Positions 8,014 through 15,615 of a stretch of 19,681 bases of DNA are shown one piece after another. This stretch comes from Methylomonas sp. (GTDB taxonomy: Bacteria > Pseudomonadota > Gammaproteobacteria > Methylococcales > Methylomonadaceae). The stretch covers positions 1 through 19,681 of the forward strand of contig JALSIU010000161.1 in NCBI GenBank assembly GCA_026989715.1, given 5' to 3'. The stretch's first letter is position 1. Each line of letters starts with the position of its first letter. The position numbers and the translations under genes are program-made. The notes under the pieces were generated by a model that saw only the letters and a program-made list of their open reading frames with translations, was not told where the DNA came from and made no database searches.

Positions 8014-8565
8014 TTATTTTTGATTTTTTAAGAGTGTGTGTAAGTGTTGCCAGTCAAAAAAAGCACCTGGGTCAGTTTTACGTGCGGGGGCAATGTCGCT
8101 ATGTCCTACGATATGTTTCATACTCAATGTGGGATAGGTGGCGATGAGGGATTGGATTAAGTCGGCAAGCTGCGAATATTGCTTCTCTGTGTAAGGTAAG
8201 TAATCTGTGCCTTCTAACTCAATACCGATTGAAAAATCATTGCATTGTGTGTGGCCTTGGTAGTTTGATACGCCGGCATGCCAGGCGCGTTTATTAAAGG
8301 CGACAAATTGCGTTATATGACCGGTGCGATGAATTAAGATATGGCTGGAGACTTTTAAGTGGCAAATTTCGGTAAAACTTGCATGGCTGTTACTGTTTAA
8401 CTGATTGGTGAATAACTGTGCTATATAAGGTGTATTAAATTGTCCTTCAGGTAAGCTGATACAGTGAATGACAATCAAAGAGAGGTTTTTCTCTAGCGTG
8501 CGTGCGTCATAATTAGGTGATTTAATAATTTGTGCAGTCTCTAGCCAGTGGTTGTTGATTTTCAT
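8014..8565 (-). CDS. ampD: AmpD, 1,6-anhydro-N-acetylmuramyl-L-alanine amidase
   Basis: The 183-residue product is a cytoplasmic zinc amidase of the Amidase_2 family and matches AmpD in length (E. coli 183) and motifs. Zinc ligands are H34 (VIHCIS), H155 (VGHSDIAPARK) and D165 (TDPG). Catalytic residues E117 (IGIELEGTD) and K163 are in place. It cleaves the stem peptide from anhydro-muropeptides during peptidoglycan recycling and so keeps the AmpR inducer pool low in species that have AmpR. No signal peptide is present, which fits AmpD rather than the periplasmic AmpDh paralogues. The gene is divergent from the 8779-10301 block, and the nearby nadC is a common gammaproteobacterial neighbour of ampD. 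No ampE is next to it here. Confidence 0.95.
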   Translation of the reverse strand: MKINNHWLETAQIIKSPNYDARTLEKNLSLIVIHCISLPEGQFNTPYIAQLFTNQLNSNSHASFTEICHLKVSSHILIHRTGHITQFVAFNKRAWHAGVSNYQGHTQCNDFSIGIELEGTDYLPYTEKQYSQLADLIQSLIATYPTLSMKHIVGHSDIAPARKTDPGAFFDWQHLHTLLKNQK

Positions 8566-8778
8566 AAGTTAAGGTTGAACGCAGTAACATGAGAGACATT
8601 ATAAAATATATATTATCATCTGTTACATTATATGGAATAATGCTGACAGAGTTTTGAGTGCATGATGAGGCTTTGTTTTATTTAAGTGTAATGTGATATT
8701 GACGACTTAAATAGAGTGGACTTGCTTGTGTATTTTTAAAAAATACAGTATTAGATATCTTTGTAAGGAATATACGTT

Positions 8779-9405
8779 ATGGTTGAATTTATTTTACTTA
8801 TTATTGTGGTCGCTGCTGCGTGGTTTTATATGCAATCTCGCCGTCAAAAGACTGAAGAGGTAGCACCCGATGCACCCGTTGTTGATAATGCGGTCGAGCT
8901 TGTTGAAGATGATGCGCCCGTTGTTGATGATATACCCGATACGCCGGTAACTACAGCGCGGGATATGTCAAAATCTGGGGCGACCACTGACTTAATGGCA
9001 CGCTTGTATACGCAAACCGCGAATGGCATTCCGCAAGATTCCGTGTTAAGACGGCATTATTTGCAAAATGTAATGGCCGGTAAACCAGAAGTTATCGCAG
9101 AGTTTCCTGAGGATTCGACGTTACGTCGCCATTATTTGCAAAATAAATCGGTACAAGATGCACCGCAAGAAATCGTTGATACTATTGCGATAGAGACTGA
9201 GGCAGTGGTAGTTGCTGAGCCTGCGGCCACTGAGGTTGAGGCGGCAAACCCTATGCCGGAAGATGCGGTATTAAAACGACATTTTTTGCAGCAAGTTGTG
9301 GCTGAAGTGGAAGCAATGTTACCTGAGCGGCCAACGGATGCAACGCTAAAACGGCATTATGATGCGCAGTTATTTAGTCTCGTTATGGCTAAATTACAGG
9401 CGTAA
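8779..9405 (+). CDS. Membrane-anchored acidic protein with four PxDxxLRRHY-type repeats, function unknown
   Basis: 208 residues. A single N-terminal membrane helix (VEFILLIIVVAAAWFYMQ, 2-19) is followed by basic SRRQK, giving an anchored protein with a cytoplasmic body by the positive-inside rule. Residues 25-60 are an acidic, proline- and valine-rich linker (APVVD/ APDAPVVD repeats). The rest contains four copies of a 13-residue motif: PQDSVLRRHYLQN (85-97), PEDSTLRRHYLQN (110-122), PEDAVLKRHFLQQ (160-172) and PTDATLKRHYDAQ (185-197). Copy starts are 25, 50 and 25 residues apart. Acidic, Ala/Val-rich stretches separate copies 2 and 3. No catalytic motif is visible. AAGGA at 8765-8769, nine bases before the ATG, supports the start. 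It is followed by nadC after 56 bases. I do not recognise a named family. Confidence 0.8.
   Translation: MVEFILLIIVVAAAWFYMQSRRQKTEEVAPDAPVVDNAVELVEDDAPVVDDIPDTPVTTARDMSKSGATTDLMARLYTQTANGIPQDSVLRRHYLQNVMAGKPEVIAEFPEDSTLRRHYLQNKSVQDAPQEIVDTIAIETEAVVVAEPAATEVEAANPMPEDAVLKRHFLQQVVAEVEAMLPERPTDATLKRHYDAQLFSLVMAKLQA
9031..9369 (+). repeat. Four-copy protein-coding repeat (PxD[SA]xL[RK]RH[YF])
   Basis: Copies at 9031-9069, 9106-9144, 9256-9294 and 9331-9369. The invariant residues in all four are Pro1, Asp3, Leu6, Arg8 and His9, with Arg/Lys at 7 and Tyr/Phe at 10. Copies 1 and 2 share 11 of 13 residues. At the DNA level the copies are diverged in synonymous positions, which indicates protein-level conservation rather than a recent duplication. 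Confidence 0.8.
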
Positions 9406-9461
9406 TGAAAGCTTAGTGCGCAAGAAAACATCGCTTACCTCAGTCCTTAAAGCTCCCATTT

Positions 9462-10301
9462 ATGATAAGTATGTCTTATTCCAAACCCATAGATATTCAA
9501 GCGTTTCTCACTGAAGATATTGGTCGTGGTGATATTACGGCGGCCATTATTCCGGCGACGAAGTCGGCGAGTGCCAAAGTGATAACGCGTGAAGCGATGC
9601 TTTGCTGTGGGCAAGAGTGGTTTAATGCTGTTTTTAGAACGCTGCAAGCTGATATTGTCATACACTGGCAGGTAACGGAAGGGCAGTGGGTGCAAGCGGG
9701 TGAGCTATTGTGTACGTTAAGTGGCTTGGCGCGTCCTTTATTGACGGGGGAGCGGACGGCATTGAATTTATTGCAAACCCTTTCGGCAACGGCAACGCAG
9801 GCCTATCAATATGCTGAGGCGGTTGCCGGTACGGGTTGTAAGGTGTTAGATACACGTAAGACAATTCCGGGTTTGCGTGATGCACAAAAATATGCGGTGC
9901 TGTGCGGTGGTTGCTTTAATCATCGTGTTGGGCTTTATGATGGTATTTTAATCAAAGAAAATCATATTATGGCGGCAGGTGGTATTGCTGCAGCCGTGGC
10001 GATAGCGCGTCAGCTAAGTGATGTGACTTTGGAAGTTGAAGTCGAATCTATGGATGAGTTACGACAGGCCATTGCGGCACAGCCGGATAGAATTATGCTG
10101 GATAATTTTACCGTGCCACAGTTATTAACGGCGGTTGATTTAGTGGCAGGTGCAATCGCGTTGGAGGCATCAGGTAATATTTCATTAGCAAATATCCGAG
10201 AAATTGCAGAAACAGGCGTTGATTATATTTCTATTGGTGCGTTAACTAAAAATATACAGGCGGTGGATTTATCCATGCGTATTGACTTGGTGGATGTGTA
10301 A
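9462..10301 (+). CDS. nadC: NadC, nicotinate-nucleotide pyrophosphorylase (carboxylating)
   Basis: The 279-residue product converts quinolinate and PRPP to nicotinate mononucleotide, CO2 and pyrophosphate, the third step of de novo NAD synthesis. Family motifs are present in order: EDIGRGDIT (18-26), GERTALNLLQTLSATAT (96-112), DTRKTIPGLR (130-139) with K143, CGGCFNHRVGLYDGILIKENH (148-168), EVEVES (191-196), IMLDNF (211-216) and LEASGNI (234-240). The related ModD lacks this exact combination. A second ATG at codon 4 (9471) is equally possible, since neither has a clear Shine-Dalgarno sequence. The stop codon overlaps the next gene's ATG by one base. Confidence 0.95.
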   Translation: MISMSYSKPIDIQAFLTEDIGRGDITAAIIPATKSASAKVITREAMLCCGQEWFNAVFRTLQADIVIHWQVTEGQWVQAGELLCTLSGLARPLLTGERTALNLLQTLSATATQAYQYAEAVAGTGCKVLDTRKTIPGLRDAQKYAVLCGGCFNHRVGLYDGILIKENHIMAAGGIAAAVAIARQLSDVTLEVEVESMDELRQAIAAQPDRIMLDNFTVPQLLTAVDLVAGAIALEASGNISLANIREIAETGVDYISIGALTKNIQAVDLSMRIDLVDV

Positions 10302-10783
10302 TGCAGGAATGGCAGTCATTATTAAAATATATTACTCAGGGTGTTTATGTGGTCGGTGTGGCCGATGCTGAGCAAACGCATGCGTTTACGGCGGCATGGG
10401 TTATGCAGGTATCTTTCTCGCCTGTGTTGCTGGCTTTGAGCATTAACCCTGAACACCATTCATATCAGTTATTAAAGCAGGGCGGGGTTTGCAGTATTAA
10501 TGTTTTGAGTCAGCAGCAAATGGGGCTTGCAGCACATTTTGGACAATCTGGCCTAAAAGATAAAATGGCGGTAGGGCAATGGCAGCTTGCTAAGACCGGT
10601 GCGCCTATTTTACAAGAGAGCTTGGTTTATTTTGATTGTAAAGTGAGTGGTGAGCTGGCGGCGGGCGACCATCAATTAATTGTTTGTGAAGTCGTGGCGG
10701 CAGGAAAGCTGCATGATGGCTTGCCTATGCTGTACAGTGAAACAGGGACGATGGATGCAAGTGATGCCTTGTATGATGAGTAA
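10301..10783 (+). CDS. Flavin-reductase-like FMN-binding split-barrel protein
   Basis: 160 residues matching the flavin reductase-like domain (FMN-binding split barrel) over almost the full length: an early GVYVVGV strand, a THAFTAAWVMQVSFSPVLLALSI stretch (about 25-47) typical of the FMN-contacting part, HHSYQLLKQGGVCSINVLS (52-70), and the C-terminal DHQLIVCEVVAAG (123-135). Members reduce flavin with NAD(P)H or simply bind FMN; the substrate here is unknown. It is coupled to nadC by a one-base overlap (TAATG), which suggests co-translation. A link to NAD supply is possible but not shown. The PilZ gene follows after 15 bases. Confidence 0.8.
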   Translation: MQEWQSLLKYITQGVYVVGVADAEQTHAFTAAWVMQVSFSPVLLALSINPEHHSYQLLKQGGVCSINVLSQQQMGLAAHFGQSGLKDKMAVGQWQLAKTGAPILQESLVYFDCKVSGELAAGDHQLIVCEVVAAGKLHDGLPMLYSETGTMDASDALYDE

Positions 10784-10798
10784 TGCAATTGGGGACGT

Positions 10799-11203
10799 AT
10801 GGCCTTGAATGAGGCGTTTATGAAACAAAATAGACGGAGAAGTCCACGGGTTGCTAAGGCGTTAAGGGTTGAGATTAGCAACCATAAGGGAGTCGGTTTT
10901 ACTGCCAAAACCTTGAATATTTCTTGTGATGGTTTTGGGATGCAGTGCAGTTTGGCCGAGCGCGATTTGTTAACCCCTAAAGGGGTTTTTGTGGTCGCAG
11001 GACGGCCTGTTGAGTTGACGGTGACTTTAATACTGCCCGGCACTGATTTTGAGCAAACAGAGATCGTTGTTGCAAAATGCCGCGTGCGTTATTCACGCCG
11101 GTTGGCAAATGATCGTTGTGAGATTGGTTTGCGGTATATGGAAATTGATGCGGTGGGGGAGGCAAAGTTGTTACAGTATATTGAGAACACTTTGCAGTCT
11201 TAA
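10799..11203 (+). CDS. Soluble PilZ-domain protein, c-di-GMP receptor candidate
   Basis: 134 residues from this ATG. A second ATG at 10820 (codon 8) has a better-spaced GAGG (10811-10814) and may be the true start. The first ATG has GGGGA only three bases away. The PilZ motifs are complete: RxxxR (R13-RSP-R17) and NISCDG (40-45, [DN]xSxxG), followed by beta strands through GLRYMEI (about 115-121) and a short C-terminal helix. No membrane segment or second domain is present. Single-domain PilZ proteins usually pass the c-di-GMP signal to a partner by binding. It ends the plus-strand run that includes nadC and the flavin-reductase-like gene. The partner is not identifiable here. Confidence 0.85.
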   Translation: MALNEAFMKQNRRRSPRVAKALRVEISNHKGVGFTAKTLNISCDGFGMQCSLAERDLLTPKGVFVVAGRPVELTVTLILPGTDFEQTEIVVAKCRVRYSRRLANDRCEIGLRYMEIDAVGEAKLLQYIENTLQS

Positions 11204-11240
11204 CCGTTTTAAATTCACAAATGGTTTTTATTCATTCTTT
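11202..11240 (+). terminator. Weak intrinsic terminator after the PilZ gene
   Basis: AACCGTTT (11202-11209) pairs with AAATGGTT (11219-11226), eight pairs including one G-U, with a nine-base loop. A T-rich run (TTTATTCATTCTTTTT) follows on the plus strand. The stem is AT-rich, so efficiency is doubtful. It overlaps the 3' end of the convergent DUF389 gene. Confidence 0.4.
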
Positions 11241-13172
11241 TTCGGCACTAAAATAATTTGCAGTCACTAGGCGTACTGAAAAATCAATGGCGACGGCTTG
11301 TTGGAGTGTTTTGCTCAATTGTCGTTCAAAGTTTGCCAGCTCTTGCGGCGTAGGTAGATGCGTGCTAATTAAATCGGCACTGATTTTCAAAGGCTTCCCT
11401 AAGCGGACGCTAATATTGCGTAGTTGTTGCGGGGTGCCATTTATCCTGTAATGCTGACTGAGGAGTTGTTTTTTTACCGTTGCTATTTTTTGCATATTGC
11501 TAAATGATAAATAGAGTGGCATCGAAATAATGGCTACCATAAATACAGAGAGCGCAATGCCTTTTCTGGCCCGTGAAAACGGAGCATAGCCCATGACCAT
11601 AAACGATAAACCCGCCGCCATAATAATGCCGGTTAAGTTAGTCAAAAATAGCAACATAGCACCATAGAAAACATCAAAATTTAACCAGCCAATACCAATA
11701 CCGGAAACGCATAGCGGTGGTACTAAGGCGACAGCAATGGCAACCCCCGGCAAACTTTTGGCAATATTTTCACGGGCATTGCCAAAAGCGCCCGCAATGC
11801 CCGAGAGAACGGCGACTAATAAATCTAAAGTAGACGGGTGCAGTCGGCCTTCAATTTCATTGTTAAGTGCTTGGAATGGTAATATGTAAGCCATGAGTGC
11901 GGACAGTGATAGTGCTATTAGCATGCCCGTTAGTAGGGTGGCAAAGGCACGGCCGCTTAAATCGGGGTCTGAGCGCAATAAGCCCATGGATAAGGAAATA
12001 ATCGGCGCCATCAGTGGTGCTAATACCATTGCACCTATGACAACAGACGGGCTATTTAAGAATAAGCCTAGGCTTGCGAGCAAGACACTTAATACCATTA
12101 GCAAAATATAAGTACTGCTATTTTTTGCATTTTCTTTGAGAGCAAGGAATAAGTCTTTGAAGTCTGATTCTAGGGCATGCGAAAAAAAGGGCAGTGTAGT
12201 GCTTAAGTATTTAATTCTGCTGTCTTGTTGTGGTAATTGTTCGCACACTACATTTTCTTTAGCATCCACAAAATGTTGGCTTTCACGAAATTTTTCGCCT
12301 GCATTGACCCGAATGCCGGTGTTCAGTATGGCTAAATGTAATTCGCGTGTAGTGACAGGGACGTTGTTGACTAAATAATGGGTGTCGATAGGCGATTTAA
12401 TGGTTAAGGCGGCAGTGCGTATGTAGCCTATTTGCTGGGGCTGTTTTTTGGGTGATGCATTGACAAACCAAGCATTGGATTGTTGTAAATAAGACAGGAT
12501 GGATTGTGGGGCAAATAAAGCAATAGAAATGCGCTGATCACGTAATGAAACGGATTCGGAAAATAAATGGCTCAGTGGACCGCTTTTATGAAAGTCTAAT
12601 AAGACCATGCCGGTAATGGCGGTGGAAATGGTTTTGCCTTTATCTGTTATTAAAGTAACGGGGTGTGGGGTGAGTGCAAAGGCATGCAGGATGCGCTTGG
12701 CCTGAAATTTAAATTTGGCAAAACCGGTAAAGTGCTGACTATCACCGATAAATTCAGCCATAGTCGTTTGGTTTTCTAAGTTAACGCCATGAGTTACGAT
12801 GCGATTATTGCAGGTAATGATGTCGATATGTAAGGGGTCTTGGTGTAGGGCGATGCTTAGGCAGTCATCAAAATGATTAGGTAGATCCAGGCTACTAAAA
12901 AATTGGCTAGGTGGGTCACCTGCTATTGGTAAAAAGCCTAGTGATATTTGTTTTTGTTCAGCAATGAATAATGCTTGCGGGTAGTCTTTTTGTTCTATCC
13001 ATAGTAATGCATGCCCACATGTGTCATTAACGGATACGTCGGAAAAATTTTTTAATTGTACCGCACAAAGCTGGATATTTTGATCTGCAATGAGAGGGCT
13101 TGTGGTGAGTTTATTGAGATGCTCTGCAATGCAAGGCGAATAAATCAAATATACTTTTCTGGGTAAGCTCAT
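11232..13172 (-). CDS. DUF389 / TIGR00341-type membrane protein with degenerate diacylglycerol-kinase-like N-terminus
   Basis: 646 residues. Residues 345-560 form the DUF389 membrane domain with about seven hydrophobic segments (353-371, 376-398, 409-430, 446-464, 475-494, 500-526, 537-556) and the signature NSPSVVIGAMVLAPLMAPI (373-391). The soluble first half (1-330) looks like a diacylglycerol/lipid kinase fold. SLGFLPIAGDPPSQFF (77-92) sits where such kinases have the GTGND loop, and the later strands (GKTISTAITGMVLL, VPVTTRELHLAILNTG) fit their beta-sandwich. The GTGND residues are missing, so kinase activity is unlikely. The C-terminal tail (560-646) is soluble. The function of DUF389 is not established. 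The ribosome site is weak. The gene follows suhB on the same strand after 89 bases and converges with the PilZ gene. Confidence 0.8.
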   Translation of the reverse strand: MSLPRKVYLIYSPCIAEHLNKLTTSPLIADQNIQLCAVQLKNFSDVSVNDTCGHALLWIEQKDYPQALFIAEQKQISLGFLPIAGDPPSQFFSSLDLPNHFDDCLSIALHQDPLHIDIITCNNRIVTHGVNLENQTTMAEFIGDSQHFTGFAKFKFQAKRILHAFALTPHPVTLITDKGKTISTAITGMVLLDFHKSGPLSHLFSESVSLRDQRISIALFAPQSILSYLQQSNAWFVNASPKKQPQQIGYIRTAALTIKSPIDTHYLVNNVPVTTRELHLAILNTGIRVNAGEKFRESQHFVDAKENVVCEQLPQQDSRIKYLSTTLPFFSHALESDFKDLFLALKENAKNSSTYILLMVLSVLLASLGLFLNSPSVVIGAMVLAPLMAPIISLSMGLLRSDPDLSGRAFATLLTGMLIALSLSALMAYILPFQALNNEIEGRLHPSTLDLLVAVLSGIAGAFGNARENIAKSLPGVAIAVALVPPLCVSGIGIGWLNFDVFYGAMLLFLTNLTGIIMAAGLSFMVMGYAPFSRARKGIALSVFMVAIISMPLYLSFSNMQKIATVKKQLLSQHYRINGTPQQLRNISVRLGKPLKISADLISTHLPTPQELANFERQLSKTLQQAVAIDFSVRLVTANYFSAEKE

Positions 13173-13205
13173 GGCGAAGCTCGCATTATGTGGTCGGCAA
13201 GGAAT

Positions 13206-13239
13206 CTTTGCTTACAATTTTTTAAGTTTGTAAGCAAAG
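13206..13239. terminator. 12-bp perfect inverted repeat between suhB and the DUF389 gene
   Basis: CTTTGCTTACAA (13206-13217) and its exact reverse complement TTGTAAGCAAAG (13228-13239) flank a 10-base loop. It lies downstream of suhB and 34 bases upstream of the DUF389 start, both on the minus strand. There is no terminal T-run on the minus strand after the hairpin. It could be a factor-assisted terminator for suhB, a 5'-leader structure for the DUF389 mRNA, or an operator. Confidence 0.45.
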
Positions 13240-13261
13240 CTTTGTTTACTTGGGGCAGGGC

Positions 13262-14062
13262 TTACTTTAAATTATCTGTCACATGCGGTTCAATCAATTG
13301 GTACATCAATTGGTGCATTTTGGGGTTGCCTGCAATCAGGTTGCCTGATTCCAAAAATTGGTCATTAAATGCCAAATCCGTGACGACACCGCCTGCTTCT
13401 TTAACGATAAGAATGCCTGCCGCAATATCCCAAGGTTTTAGGTCAACTTCCCAGAAGGCATCTAAACGCCCCATAGCCAAATAAGCGAGGTCAATGGCCG
13501 CAGAGCCGGTGCGCCGAATGCCGGAGGTGTTGATGCAAACGGATTTGAACATTTCTAGGTAAGCATCCAAGTATTTTTGTTGCTGTACTTTAAAAGGGAA
13601 GCCGGTGCCAATCAGTGCACCTGCAAGGTTTGCTTGCTTAGTGACGCGAATGCGGCGGCTATTTAAGGTGGCTCCCTCGCCACGGGCAGCCGTAAAGAGC
13701 TCATCGCGTAGTGGGTCATAAATAACGCCGACTTCTAGGCGGTTTTTGTGTTGTAGGGCAATGGAGACTGCATAGTGTGGAAAGCCATGCAGAAAATTGG
13801 TGGTGCCATCTAAGGGATCAATGATCCAAGTGTAATCATTGCCTGCATGCTGACCGCTTTCTTCGGCAAGAATAGCATGTTCAGGAAAAGCGGTTTTAAT
13901 GATTTTGATGATTTCTTGTTCTGCTTGGCGATCAATTTCGGTCACAAAATCATGTTGCTCTTTGTTATCAACCTGAATATGGCTGACATGTTCAGATGCA
14001 CGAAGAATGATGTCGCCCGCGTTTCTCGCAGCGCGGATAGCGATAGTGAGCATGGGATGCAT
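13262..14062 (-). CDS. suhB: SuhB, inositol-1-monophosphatase family protein
   Basis: The 266-residue product (E. coli SuhB has 267) starts MHPMLTIAIRAARNAG, almost the E. coli N-terminus, which fixes the start. Magnesium-binding motifs of the family are present: AEES (66-69), DPLDGTTNF (82-90) and WDIAAG (211-216), with the substrate-loop GIRRTGSAAIDLAYLAMGR (181-199). It hydrolyses inositol-1-phosphate. In E. coli SuhB also binds RNA polymerase/NusA as part of the rRNA antitermination complex. Position divergent from trmJ is the conserved gammaproteobacterial arrangement. A perfect TATAAT on the minus strand at 14093-14098 lies about 30 bases upstream. Confidence 0.95.
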   Translation of the reverse strand: MHPMLTIAIRAARNAGDIILRASEHVSHIQVDNKEQHDFVTEIDRQAEQEIIKIIKTAFPEHAILAEESGQHAGNDYTWIIDPLDGTTNFLHGFPHYAVSIALQHKNRLEVGVIYDPLRDELFTAARGEGATLNSRRIRVTKQANLAGALIGTGFPFKVQQQKYLDAYLEMFKSVCINTSGIRRTGSAAIDLAYLAMGRLDAFWEVDLKPWDIAAGILIVKEAGGVVTDLAFNDQFLESGNLIAGNPKMHQLMYQLIEPHVTDNLK

Positions 14063-14092
14063 AGCTAAATTTATAATGAGCGATTAGAAAAC

Positions 14093-14122
14093 ATTATAGG
14101 ATAGCAAAAATTTTGCTATAGT
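14093..14122. promoter_or_regulatory. Divergent suhB/trmJ promoters with a 19-bp palindrome
   Basis: On the minus strand a perfect TATAAT (14098 to 14093) is a likely -10 for suhB. On the plus strand TGCTATAGT (14114-14122) is an extended -10 for trmJ. Between and overlapping them is the palindrome ATAGCAAAA-A-TTTTGCTAT (14101-14119), nine-base arms around one central base. Neither promoter has a strong -35, so an activator or repressor at the palindrome could set both. No known operator consensus is matched as far as I can tell. Confidence 0.5.
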
Positions 14123-14150
14123 GAGCTATTTTTATTTATAGGGCAGAAAA

Positions 14151-14879
14151 TTGCTGACAAATATCAGAATTGTATTAGTAGCAACAACGCATCCAGGTAA
14201 TATTGGCGCGGTTGCCAGGGCAATGAAAAACATGTGTTTACAGGATTTATATTTGGTAACGCCAAAAATATTTCCTAGTGCAGATGCCACTTCGCGCGCA
14301 TCCGGTGCGGATGATTTATTAGCCTCTGCCGTTGTTTGCGATACATTAGAAGAAGCGATTGCCGATTGTGAAATTGTTATCGGAGCCAGCGCCAGATCAC
14401 GTACCATTTCGGTACCGGATGAGTCGCCTCGGTCTTGTGCAGAAAGGTTGGCGGTTGAGGCGCAAGATAAGAAAGTGGCTATTTTATTTGGCCGTGAAAA
14501 TTCAGGCTTAACCAATCATGAGTTGGATTTGTGTCAGACTTTATTGCATATTCCGAGTAATGCGCATTATAGTTCGCTCAATATAGCGGCAGCGGTTCAA
14601 GTTGTTTGTTATGAGTTGTTAGTCGCCTCTAAGCAGGTTGCCGTCCAGCCGCAAAAACCTGAAGCACCTTTGGCAACTTCGGCACAAATGGAGTCATTTT
14701 TTACGCATCTTTATCAGGCGTTAAATGAGATTGGTTTTATTAATCCGGAAAAATCCACCTCCATTATGCGGCGTTTACGTCGTGTCTATCATCGCGCGGC
14801 ACTTGATACGCAAGAGCTGGATATTTTGCGCGGTATTTTAAAGAAATCTACAGCCATATTGCATAAAAAAGATGCTTAA
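14151..14879 (+). CDS. trmJ: TrmJ, tRNA (cytidine/uridine-2'-O-)-methyltransferase
   Basis: The 242-residue product (E. coli TrmJ has 246) methylates the 2'-OH of nucleotide 32 in tRNA anticodon loops. It is a SPOUT-class enzyme. The N-terminal MLTNIRIVLVATTHPGNIGAVARAMKNM aligns with E. coli TrmJ and includes the conserved arginine R23. The SAM-binding knot shows ILFGRENSGL (111-120), HIPSNAHYSSLNIAAAVQ (133-150). The start codon is TTG at 14151: the conserved N-terminus begins exactly there, and AGGG (14140-14143) lies seven bases upstream. The C-terminal 80 residues carry the helical extension of TrmJ. It overlaps cysE by eight bases and lies upstream of iscR, the usual gammaproteobacterial order. 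Confidence 0.94.
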   Translation: MLTNIRIVLVATTHPGNIGAVARAMKNMCLQDLYLVTPKIFPSADATSRASGADDLLASAVVCDTLEEAIADCEIVIGASARSRTISVPDESPRSCAERLAVEAQDKKVAILFGRENSGLTNHELDLCQTLLHIPSNAHYSSLNIAAAVQVVCYELLVASKQVAVQPQKPEAPLATSAQMESFFTHLYQALNEIGFINPEKSTSIMRRLRRVYHRAALDTQELDILRGILKKSTAILHKKDA

Positions 14880-15615
14880 TACGATTAAAGAAGATATTGC
14901 GTGTGTGTTTGAACGCGACCCTGCGGCGCAAACAGTGTGGGATGTTATTTTTGTCTATCCAGGGTTTCATGCCATTGTATTGCATAGAATCAGTCATCGA
15001 CTCTGGCGCAAAGGTTTTAAGTTTTTTGCACGTATGCTTGCCCATATTGCGCGTTGGCTTACGGGAATAGAAATTCATCCGGGGGCTGTGATTGGTCGCC
15101 GCTTTTTTATTGACCATGGTATGGGCGTTGTGGTGGGTGAGACGACCATTATTGGTGATGATTGTACTTTATATCATGGTGTGACGTTAGGCGGCACCAG
15201 TTGGAATAAAGGTAAGCGGCATCCGACTTTAAAAAATGGTGTGGTTGTTGGTGCGGGGGCAAAGATATTAGGGCCGATAGAAATTGGTGATAATGCACGC
15301 GTGGGGTCGAATTCGGTGGTTTTAAAAGCCGTTGCGGCAGATGCAACGGTCGTGGGTATTCCTGGGCATGTTGTCGGAGGGCAGGATAAGAAAAATACGG
15401 AGCGTCATAAAATTGCCGATAAAATGGGTTTTAATGCCTATGGCACCACCGTTGATTCGCCTGATCCTGTTGCTTATGCGATTAATCATATGCTGGATCA
15501 TATTCAGCAGATGGATAAGCAAATGCTGGCAATGAAACAGGCAATGAAAAAATCCGGCATTAAATGCCAGTATCAGGATTTATCTGAGTTAGATGATTGT
15601 GAGCTGGATAAGTAA
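14872..15615 (+). CDS. cysE: CysE, serine O-acetyltransferase (short isc-linked form)
   Basis: The 247-residue product acetylates L-serine with acetyl-CoA to give O-acetylserine, the precursor of cysteine. The C-terminal left-handed beta-helix of hexapeptide repeats runs from about 66 to 175. Active-site residues are D81-H82 in FIDHGMGVVVGET and H117 in GKRHPTL. GVTLGGT (103-109) is conserved. The N-terminal helical domain is shorter than in E. coli CysE (273 residues). A C-terminal tail of about 60 residues beyond the helix ends in a Met/Lys/Gln-rich helix and an acidic end (DLSELDDCELDK). It starts within trmJ (8-base overlap) and precedes iscR, placing cysteine supply next to the cysteine-consuming desulfurase. 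Confidence 0.93.
   Translation: MLNTIKEDIACVFERDPAAQTVWDVIFVYPGFHAIVLHRISHRLWRKGFKFFARMLAHIARWLTGIEIHPGAVIGRRFFIDHGMGVVVGETTIIGDDCTLYHGVTLGGTSWNKGKRHPTLKNGVVVGAGAKILGPIEIGDNARVGSNSVVLKAVAADATVVGIPGHVVGGQDKKNTERHKIADKMGFNAYGTTVDSPDPVAYAINHMLDHIQQMDKQMLAMKQAMKKSGIKCQYQDLSELDDCELDK

Noticed and set aside
8699..8727. TTGACG as a -35 for the repeat-protein gene
   Set aside because: No acceptable -10 lies 16-18 bases downstream.
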